From Rhodospirillaceae bacterium (GTDB taxonomy: Bacteria > Pseudomonadota > Alphaproteobacteria > UBA11073), in assembly GCA_003536545.1 (NCBI GenBank), contig DPZW01000085.1, forward strand, positions 1-5,818: a stretch of 5,818 nucleotides of DNA, in the 5' to 3' direction. Made by a program: the position numbers and the translations under genes. This document shows, piece by piece, positions 1-4,995 of this stretch. A model generated the notes under the pieces. It saw only the letters and a list, made by a program, of their open reading frames with translations. It was not told the origin of the DNA and ran no database searches. The first letter of the stretch is position 1. Each line of letters starts with the position of its first letter.

Positions 1-498
1 GAAGAGCTGCAGGCCTTCCGTGAATGCGCCAAAGACCGCCATCGTGCGCACGATGTCTTCCTTGGAATTCATGTTAAAGTCCTGCATGTAATCATACTTG
101 TCCTTCATTTCCTTGTATTTCAGGAATGCGGAATATTCGATTTCGGGCATGCCGATGGTATCGAGCAGGTGAGAGTAAGCTGCGATGTGCACGGTTTCGA
201 TGTTTGAAAACGCAACGAGCATCATTTTCACTTCAGTCGGCTCAAAGATCTGGGAGTAATGCTTCATGTAGCAGTTATTCACTTCAACATCGGCCTGCGT
301 GAAGAAACGGAAAATTTGTGTGAGCAAGTTGCGCTCGGCATCCGTAATTTTATTTTTCCAGTCCTTGACATCATCTGCCATTGGAACTTCTTCCGGCAGC
401 CAGTGCAGACGCTGCTGCGTCAGCCATGCTTCATAGCACCAAGGGTAGTTGAATGGCTTGTAAACGGGGTTTGGGGTAAGCAGGGTCGTAGCGGTCAT
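1..498 (-). CDS. nrdB: Ribonucleoside-diphosphate reductase, class I, small (beta) subunit; partial, N-terminal 166 residues
   Basis: The radical-generating small subunit of class I ribonucleotide reductase, a cytoplasmic ferritin-like protein that works with the NrdA protein encoded just upstream to reduce NDPs to dNDPs. The ORF runs off the window at base 1, so only 166 codons are seen (the family is usually about 320-380 residues). Visible residues fit E. coli NrdB by spacing: W33 in the WLPEEV stretch (E. coli W48, radical transfer), metal ligands D70, E101 and H104 (E. coli D84, E115, H118), and Y108 (radical Y122), seven residues after E101 as in E. coli. E161 in FTEG is the likely third glutamate ligand. 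Having Tyr rather than Phe at 108 argues for a tyrosyl-radical enzyme and against a class Ic type. The ATG at 498 has a strong Shine-Dalgarno sequence. There is no N-terminal ATP-cone. The gene lies 50 bp after the nrdA stop, so the two are surely co-transcribed. Confidence 0.95.
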   Translation of the reverse strand, partial: MTATTLLTPNPVYKPFNYPWCYEAWLTQQRLHWLPEEVPMADDVKDWKNKITDAERNLLTQIFRFFTQADVEVNNCYMKHYSQIFEPTEVKMMLVAFSNIETVHIAAYSHLLDTIGMPEIEYSAFLKYKEMKDKYDYMQDFNMNSKEDIVRTMAVFGAFTEGLQLF

Positions 499-503
499 AA
501 TTT

Positions 504-510
504 CTCCTTA
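504..510 (-). promoter_or_regulatory. Ribosome binding site of nrdB
   Basis: TAAGGAG on the minus strand lies 5 nt before the nrdB ATG at 498. It is the best Shine-Dalgarno match in the window and fixes the start. The rest of the nrdA-nrdB gap (511-548) shows no promoter or terminator that I can recognise, which supports a bicistronic nrdAB message. Confidence 0.85.
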
Positions 511-548
511 GATATTTCATGCAGAATGGTTTGTTTTAACGCCAATTG

Positions 549-2585
549 TTACTGGCAGGCAAGACATTCATCGTATTCAATCGGTTTTGCATTGCCATTG
601 GCAACAGGTGCCATATCAAGCGGCAGGCGTGGTTCGGCATGCAGATCGGGGTTTTTGCCATCATATTCACCGGCAACCTGATCCACCAATGCTTTGGATG
701 CCACTGCCGTCGCCGCGGATGACTCTGCGCGCTGCACGGACAGTGATCGGCAATAATACAAAGACTTCACACCTTTTTTCCATGCCAGCATATGAATTTG
801 ATGCAGGTCTTTTTTATGTACATTGCCGGGCAGGAAGATATTGAGCGACTGCGCCTGACAAATAAACGGCGTACGGTCACCCGCGTGCTCAATCAACCAA
901 CGCTGGTCGAGTTCAAATGCAGTTTTGAAAACATCTTTTTCTTCCTGTGTCAGGAAGTCGAGATGCTGCACCGATCCACCATTAACGGTAATACTGCTCC
1001 ATACTTCAGGCGTGTCCTGACCCTTTTCAGCAATCAATTTTGCCAGGTGACGGTTACGTACCTCAAATGATCCTGACAAAGTTTTATGCGTAAACACATT
1101 CGCTGCAATCGGCTCAATCCCAGGTGACGTGCCCCCACAGATAATGGAAATACTGGCCGTTGGCGCAATCGCGATCTTGTTCGAGAAACGCTCCATGATG
1201 CCGTAATCCGCAGCATCCGGGCAGGGCCCGCGTTCAGCCGCAAGTTTTTGGCTGGCTTCATCGGCCTGGCGTTTGATCTGGCTGAACATGCGGCGGTTCC
1301 AGACTTTCGCCATCACCGATTCCATTGGAATGTTCATCGACTGCAGGAAGGAGTGGAAGCCCATCACGCCAAGGCCAATTGAACGCTCACGCATCGCGGA
1401 ATATTTCGCGCGCGCCATGCTATCGGGTGCTTTTTTGATAAAGTCAGACAAAACATTGTCGAGGAAGCGGCAGCAATCTTCAACCAAGGTCGGATGATTT
1501 TGCCATTCCAAAAACTTTTCCAGATTCAAAGAAGACAAACAGCAAACAGCCGTACGCTCCTGGCCGTATTGATCCGTACCCGTTGGCAGCGTGATTTCAC
1601 AGCATAGGTTAGATGTTTTAACCGTCAGGCCGGCCAGTTTATGATGCTCCGGGATCGCACGGTTCACATGATCGATATACAAAATATATGGCTCGCCTGT
1701 TTCAACGCGTGCTGTCAGCATACGGATCCACAGTGAACGTGCGGAAACGCGTTCACGCACGCTGCCGTCTTTGGGGGATACCAATGCCCATTCCTGATCA
1801 TTTTCAACCGCACGCATGAATGCATCGGTTACAACAACACCGTGATGCAGGTTCAATGATTTGCGGTTGGGATCGCCGCCGGTCGGGCGGCGGATTTCAA
1901 TAAATTCTTCAATTTCAGGGTGCGATACCGGCAGGTATACCGCAGCCGAACCGCGGCGCAGGGAGCCCTGTGAAATTGCCAAAGTCTGGCTGTCCATCAC
2001 CTTGATGAACGGCACGATACCTGATGTTTTGCCGCTGCCTTTTACGCCTTCGCCAATACCGCGCAGGTTACCCCAATAAGAGCCAATCCCGCCGCCCTTG
2101 GCCGCGAGCCATACGTTTTCATTCCACAGGCCAACAATGCCATCCAGGCTGTCATTTGCCTCGTTCAGGAAGCAGGAAATGGGCAGGCCGCGTTCTGTGC
2201 CGCCGTTTGAAAGCACAGGCGTTGCAGGCATAAACCAGAGTTTAGAAATATAATCATACATCCGCTGCGCATGCGCAGAGTCATCTGCATAATACATCGC
2301 CACGCGTGCAAAAGGGTCCTGGAAAGATTCATCACCGGGCAACAAATAGCGGTCCGCCAAAGTGGCACGACCAAAATCAGTCAGCAGCTCATTACGCTCA
2401 TGATCAACGCGAACCTTGGTGCCGCGCTCTACCTGTACCATATCAAACATCGTCATATTCCCCTTCACATTGGCTCTTGCGCTGTTCATCTTGCCAGCTG
2501 CTGGGCCCTCGTATTTTGTTGTTGTACCGTAACTCATGCCCATTCCCAGCTGCAAATCATTCTCAATTACTTGAGTTTCGCCCAC
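549..2585 (-). CDS. nrdA: Ribonucleoside-diphosphate reductase, class I, large (alpha) subunit
   Basis: The catalytic subunit of ribonucleotide reductase, 678 codons from GTG 2585. The key residues are visible: redox cysteine C138 (GLPISCFLN), the active-site trio N326, C328 and E330 in SNLCCEITLP (E. coli N437, C439, E441), redox partner C348 in AVCCLSSLNL (C462), radical-transfer tyrosines Y610-Y611 in SLYYCRS (Y730/Y731), and a C-terminal swinging-arm pair C674/C677 in YDECLACQ. Motifs such as LWFMPATPVLSNGG, GGGIGSYWG, ISQGSLRRGSA and IAPTASISIICGGTS match the short alphaproteobacterial (Sphingomonas-like) form as I recall it. The roughly 90-residue N-terminal ATP-cone of E. coli NrdA is absent. 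Conserved sequence begins near residue 52, so the start is uncertain: GTG 2585 lacks a Shine-Dalgarno and overlaps an NrdR-like box, whereas ATG 2456 (residue 44) follows AAGGGG; ATGs at residues 15, 17, 33 and 46 are other options. nrdB follows after 50 bp. Confidence 0.96.
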   Translation of the reverse strand: MGETQVIENDLQLGMGMSYGTTTKYEGPAAGKMNSARANVKGNMTMFDMVQVERGTKVRVDHERNELLTDFGRATLADRYLLPGDESFQDPFARVAMYYADDSAHAQRMYDYISKLWFMPATPVLSNGGTERGLPISCFLNEANDSLDGIVGLWNENVWLAAKGGGIGSYWGNLRGIGEGVKGSGKTSGIVPFIKVMDSQTLAISQGSLRRGSAAVYLPVSHPEIEEFIEIRRPTGGDPNRKSLNLHHGVVVTDAFMRAVENDQEWALVSPKDGSVRERVSARSLWIRMLTARVETGEPYILYIDHVNRAIPEHHKLAGLTVKTSNLCCEITLPTGTDQYGQERTAVCCLSSLNLEKFLEWQNHPTLVEDCCRFLDNVLSDFIKKAPDSMARAKYSAMRERSIGLGVMGFHSFLQSMNIPMESVMAKVWNRRMFSQIKRQADEASQKLAAERGPCPDAADYGIMERFSNKIAIAPTASISIICGGTSPGIEPIAANVFTHKTLSGSFEVRNRHLAKLIAEKGQDTPEVWSSITVNGGSVQHLDFLTQEEKDVFKTAFELDQRWLIEHAGDRTPFICQAQSLNIFLPGNVHKKDLHQIHMLAWKKGVKSLYYCRSLSVQRAESSAATAVASKALVDQVAGEYDGKNPDLHAEPRLPLDMAPVANGNAKPIEYDECLACQ
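2460..2465 (-). promoter_or_regulatory. Candidate ribosome binding site for an internal nrdA start
   Basis: AAGGGG on the minus strand lies 3 nt before ATG 2456-2454 (codon 44 of the longest nrdA frame) and 9 nt before ATG at codon 46. No comparable purine-rich site precedes GTG 2585. This makes 2456 or 2450 plausible true starts, giving a protein of about 633-635 residues. The N-terminal end of this family varies in length, so homology alone does not decide it. Confidence 0.45.
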
Positions 2586-2628
2586 TAGATATGGTGTGTT
2601 CGTTTCTTATGGATACCATATCCAGCGA
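2582..2628. promoter_or_regulatory. Tandem NrdR-box-like operator upstream of nrdAB
   Basis: NrdR is the ATP/dATP-sensing repressor of ribonucleotide reductase genes. It binds paired 16-bp boxes with consensus acaCwAtATaTwGtgt, usually separated by about 15-16 bp. Here the proximal box (2582-2597; minus strand ACACCATATCTAGTGG) matches 13 of 16 positions, including all six capitalised ones. The distal box (2613-2628; plus strand ATACCATATCCAGCGA) matches 10 of 16. The spacer is 15 bp, so the centres are 31 bp apart, close to three helical turns, as expected for cooperative NrdR binding. The proximal box overlaps GTG 2585. The counts and spacing were made by hand; binding is inferred. Confidence 0.62.
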
Positions 2629-2740
2629 TTCATCCAATAAGAAAATATTACTATTCCGTAAGGTTTTCCGCCCCCTGATTCCATGATTCAGCCCTTGTAG
2701 ATGCTGTGTTTGAGGCGGATCGAGGGGGTTATTGGATGAA
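2629..2740. repeat. Perfect 12-bp inverted repeat enclosing 88 bp, possible structured leader
   Basis: TTCATCCAATAA at 2629-2640 is the exact reverse complement of TTATTGGATGAA at 2729-2740. Read on the minus strand (the nrdAB mRNA sense), the arms would form a 12-bp outer stem. Inside it, TCCGCCTC can pair with GGGGCGGA over 8 bp with one G-U, and CAGC with GCTG in the apical part. One arm abuts the distal NrdR-like box directly. No U-run follows, so it is not a standard terminator. It could be a leader RNA structure, a DNA-level operator arrangement, or a small dispersed repeat; I saw no clear target-site duplication. Confidence 0.6.
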
Positions 2741-2753
2741 CAATCAAGCACAA

Positions 2754-2782
2754 TATATATTTTTTTTCGAGGCCCTAGACAA
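2754..2782 (-). promoter_or_regulatory. Candidate sigma70-type promoter for nrdAB
   Basis: On the minus strand, TTGTCT (2782-2777, 4 of 6 to the -35 consensus) is followed after exactly 17 bp, including an A8 tract, by TATATA (2759-2754, 4 of 6 to the -10 consensus; TATATT two bases on is 5 of 6). A transcript would begin near 2747, just before the 112-bp inverted-repeat segment. A third NrdR-like palindrome (2748-2763, 13 of 16 but AT-rich and lacking the conserved G) overlaps the -10. I saw no better promoter closer to nrdA, but alphaproteobacterial promoters are relaxed, so this is tentative. Confidence 0.35.
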
Positions 2783-2893
2783 CAAAAGAATCGATTTTTG
2801 TTCCTTTTTTGTTTCATGCAGGCGGGGGTGTGCAGGATAAAAATTATACGCAATCAGAATCAGATGTTTTTAACTTGGCATTTATGGGATTTT

Positions 2894-3451
2894 TTATGCA
2901 GGCGGCCCCAGCGGTGTGCGTTCAAACGCCAATTCGCGCGCCTGATCCCGGCGCAGACGCAAAATCGTAATCGCATTGATCGTGAGAACGGAAATATCCG
3001 TCAAAACACCGCCAATCGAATGCGACAGCAGGTTAAAACTCAGCCAGCAGGCACTCACCACCAGAAATACAATCCGCATGCGGATGCCATGTAATAATGC
3101 AACGGCAAAGCTGCCGATGATGCTGGCGATAATTGGCATCCAGTCGATAAATTCATTCGCGAATAACAACCCGCAGCAGACATATAGCAGGGCGACAATG
3201 ATTGCGACAATCAGACTCCACTTTTTATTTGCGCGCGCAAACGGTGCGGAGCCATAACGGATGACATGGACACCCGTCACGGCAGATGCGGCGAATTTTG
3301 CCATCATAAAATAATGCGCCACCCAAAAAATAGATGACACAATCTGCCCGGAAATAAATCGACTGTCGCGTTTTTGCGAGAATGAATAAAGAACACAGAC
3401 ATAAGCAATGAGCCCGATGGCTTGCGCCAGATTGAATTCAGGAAATGTCAT
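2894..3451 (-). CDS. YgjV-family inner membrane protein
   Basis: A 185-residue hydrophobic protein with about six likely membrane segments (roughly residues 9-24, 34-50, 52-66, 78-98, 104-121 and 126-165, the last probably two helices). It matches E. coli YgjV (Imp-YgjV family) as I recall it: an N-terminal LAQAIGLIAY stretch, and a C-terminal half with GIRMRIVFL, CWLSFNLLSHSIGG and NAITILRLRR, followed by a short basic, Pro-rich cytoplasmic tail. The length is normal for the family. The family's function is unknown; it is annotated only as an inner-membrane protein. The start ATG lies 2 bp after the TGA of the upstream glycosyltransferase-like gene (TGAcgATG) and has no strong ribosome site of its own, so translational coupling is likely. 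This is the last gene before the nrdAB control region. Confidence 0.82.
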   Translation of the reverse strand: MTFPEFNLAQAIGLIAYVCVLYSFSQKRDSRFISGQIVSSIFWVAHYFMMAKFAASAVTGVHVIRYGSAPFARANKKWSLIVAIIVALLYVCCGLLFANEFIDWMPIIASIIGSFAVALLHGIRMRIVFLVVSACWLSFNLLSHSIGGVLTDISVLTINAITILRLRRDQARELAFERTPLGPPA

Positions 3452-3453
3452 CG

Positions 3454-4296
3454 TCAGACGTTCTGACTGCGGCGGTGTGGCGGGATCCAGTCCTGGCCCA
3501 TGTATTTGCGCATAAAGTGGTAATAAAGCTCCAGTGGCTGAGGGTAGTTCGGGGCATGCTGCACATGCATGATGTAATCCATTTCTTCCACATCCGATAA
3601 CTGCGTGATCAGATCAATGCCGCCATCGCCGCGCACCCCTTGCCAGGGTTTATAAAAAACTTCGGGCTCTAAGATTGCCTTGCAACGGTGTTCAGGCACA
3701 TATAGCGGATTATCGCGTGTCCAATTGCCGTTCCAGTCATAGCGGCGGATAAAATCTTTTTCGCGCAGGTAGGATGTGCGCATGAACATGATGGTATTTT
3801 CCATCCAGTCCAGCGGGAAGAATTTATTGTATTTGATGTTGGTAGAAAGCACATGCAGGTGATGTGTATCCATTTGGTCCAGAATAGGCGTGACGGGATT
3901 CCGGAATAGCAAATCGCACTCCAGATTTACAACATATTCATAGTCGTGCTGAATCGCAAACGCTACGCCGCGCGAGAACGCGCGCCCCCAACCATCCACA
4001 CCATTAAAATTCTGGTGGCCTGCGCCTTCGGGAAAATCAATCCAGTTCACGCCGCGCTGTAGCGGCGGCAGGGGGTCACCTTCCTTAATTTCGTGAATGG
4101 GGATGTTCTTGATGGCAGGTATCAGATCCAGCCACATGCGCTCTGAATGTGAATCGATAATCAGCAAATCATATTCGGGGTTCAGTTTTTGGTGCAGCTC
4201 GATCCACATCTGCACCAACTCGGCCTTATAAGGCGCGTCGATATACATTGTGCCAAAAATAAAGGCGCGTTTGGTCTGGGCTGCGGGAGAATTCAT
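3454..4296 (-). CDS. Hypothetical protein, putative GT-A-type glycosyltransferase
   Basis: A 280-residue soluble protein that I do not recognise as a named family. Its architecture suggests a nucleotide-sugar (GT-A fold) transferase: an N-terminal beta strand (KRAFIFGTMYI, 9-19), a second strand ending in an acidic residue (YDLLIID, 42-48), a helix with GWGRAFSRGVAFAIQHDYEY (102-121) and then the strand VVNLECDLLF (122-131). ECD at 126-128 sits where the metal-binding DxD motif is expected, but the first residue is Glu. The later stretch GDGGIDLITQL (223-233) could be a second active-site region. There is no signal peptide or membrane segment; the C-terminus is basic (HRRSQNV). The start at ATG 4296 has only a weak GCGGG before it, but the N-terminal strand supports it. 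It is 39 bp after yceI and translationally coupled to the YgjV-family gene, so the two may act together at the envelope. The glycosyltransferase call is inference from fold-like motifs only. Confidence 0.6.
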   Translation of the reverse strand: MNSPAAQTKRAFIFGTMYIDAPYKAELVQMWIELHQKLNPEYDLLIIDSHSERMWLDLIPAIKNIPIHEIKEGDPLPPLQRGVNWIDFPEGAGHQNFNGVDGWGRAFSRGVAFAIQHDYEYVVNLECDLLFRNPVTPILDQMDTHHLHVLSTNIKYNKFFPLDWMENTIMFMRTSYLREKDFIRRYDWNGNWTRDNPLYVPEHRCKAILEPEVFYKPWQGVRGDGGIDLITQLSDVEEMDYIMHVQHAPNYPQPLELYYHFMRKYMGQDWIPPHRRSQNV

Positions 4297-4316
4297 CCCG
4301 CTAATATCATGAGATT

Positions 4317-4334
4317 CTCTGGCACTGGCCAGAG
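4317..4334 (-). other. Hairpin between yceI and the glycosyltransferase-like gene
   Basis: CTCTGGC, loop CAGT, GCCAGAG on the minus strand forms a perfect 7-bp stem with a 4-nt loop, beginning one base after the yceI TAG. No T-run follows (AATCTCATG), so it is not a canonical intrinsic terminator. It may protect the 3' end of the fumC-yceI message, cause partial attenuation, or mark an RNA processing site. Confidence 0.55.
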
Positions 4335-4335
4335 G

Positions 4336-4977
4336 CTATTGTGTTCTGGCGGGCGTGGGTGGCGTTTGTGCGAATTCGGCAGAAATATCCAGCCGCACGT
4401 CATCGCTCAGGCCAGGCAAGTAATTTGTCATGCCAAATTCAGAGCGTTTGATGCTACCGCTCGCCGTAAAGCCCATGGTTTGTGCTTTTGACATCGGGTT
4501 GGTCCCGCCGCCGACAAAGCTGACATTTAATGTCACAGGTTTTGTCACGCCCATGAAGGTCAGGTTGCCGGTCATCTGGCCTGTGGTGTCCGTGGCTTTC
4601 ACCAGTTTGGTGCTGACAAATTTGATTTCGGGATATTTCGCAGTGTTAAAGAATTTCTCGCCCTTTAACTCCTCGGTCAGCTTTGCGCTTTGCACAATCA
4701 CGCTGGCAGGCTTGATTACCACGTTCAATTTGGAATCTTCCAGTTTCGCAGGCGTGAAATTCAAATCACCCTGAATGTCATGAAAGGCACCGGTATATTC
4801 ACTAAAGCCCAGGTGGTTGATGAAGAACACTGTATGTGCGTGCGAGGAATCCAGCTGGTAGACACCCGCCGGCATTTGCGCAGGATTTTTGATGGTGCCC
4901 ATGACGGGGATTTCTTCTGCGAAAACGGGAGCAGAAAAAGCAATCACGGCAGCGAACAGGAAAGATTTTAAGCGCAT
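4336..4977 (-). CDS. YceI-family protein, secreted (periplasmic lipid-binding-like)
   Basis: A 213-residue exported protein of the YceI family, lipocalin-like beta-barrels that bind isoprenoid or other amphiphilic ligands in the periplasm. From ATG 4977 there is a clear Sec signal peptide (MRLK, hydrophobic core 5-16, cleavage likely after APVFA at residue 20). Family motifs follow in order: YQLDSSHAHTVFFINHLGFS (40-59), FFNTAKYPEIKF (109-120), GNLTFMGVTKPVTLNV (137-152), GFTASGSIKRSEFGM (169-183) and VRLDISAEF (194-202), then a short Pro-rich tail. An upstream in-frame ATG at 4989 is less likely because it has no ribosome site, whereas GGAG precedes 4977 by 6 nt. It lies 18 bp after the fumC stop and is probably co-transcribed. 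The physiological ligand cannot be read from sequence; some homologues are acid- or stress-induced. Confidence 0.93.
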   Translation of the reverse strand: MRLKSFLFAAVIAFSAPVFAEEIPVMGTIKNPAQMPAGVYQLDSSHAHTVFFINHLGFSEYTGAFHDIQGDLNFTPAKLEDSKLNVVIKPASVIVQSAKLTEELKGEKFFNTAKYPEIKFVSTKLVKATDTTGQMTGNLTFMGVTKPVTLNVSFVGGGTNPMSKAQTMGFTASGSIKRSEFGMTNYLPGLSDDVRLDISAEFAQTPPTPARTQ

Positions 4978-4983
4978 CGATAT

Positions 4984-4987
4984 CTCC
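4984..4987 (-). promoter_or_regulatory. Ribosome binding site deciding the yceI start
   Basis: GGAG on the minus strand lies 6 nt before ATG 4977. It sits within the codons that follow the alternative ATG 4989, which itself has nothing like a Shine-Dalgarno upstream. This favours 4977, which also gives a compact signal peptide starting MRLK. Confidence 0.7.
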
Positions 4988-4995
4988 ATTACAGG

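Larger units (their letters stand above)
2586..2893. other. 308-bp intergenic regulatory region upstream of nrdAB
   Basis: This stretch lies between the stop of the YgjV-family gene and the longest nrdA frame. I find no believable gene in it. It holds two NrdR-like palindromes next to nrdA, a perfect 12-bp inverted repeat with nested pairing, a candidate promoter with a third NrdR-like palindrome, A/T tracts, and five GANTC sites (2627-2631, 2677-2681, 2685-2689, 2788-2792, 2857-2861). A TATAAT on the minus strand at 2843-2848 is a possible further -10 element but has no good -35 partner. No canonical rho-independent terminator for the upstream genes is visible, so some readthrough into nrdAB is possible. 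Confidence 0.7.

Noticed and set aside
2781..2802. A/T-rich inverted repeat AACAAAA...TTTTGTT followed by a T-run on the plus strand
   Set aside because: The stem is almost all A-T and the T-run would serve only plus-strand transcription, where there is no gene. It is likely a chance feature of AT-rich intergenic DNA.
2843..2848. Perfect TATAAT on the minus strand as the main nrdAB promoter
   Set aside because: There is no acceptable -35 at 16-18 bp, only AAAAAC at 17 bp, and it would give a leader of about 250 nt or more. It is kept only as a minor possibility within the intergenic entry.
2563..2853. A 96-codon minus-strand open frame filling the nrdA upstream region
   Set aside because: It starts with TTG, has no ribosome site, covers the promoter and operator-like elements, overlaps nrdA out of frame, and its basic, Asn-rich product resembles no family I know.
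4978..4989. ATG 4989 as the yceI start
   Set aside because: It lacks a ribosome site, and its first codons contain the GGAG that serves ATG 4977. The signal peptide is complete from 4977.
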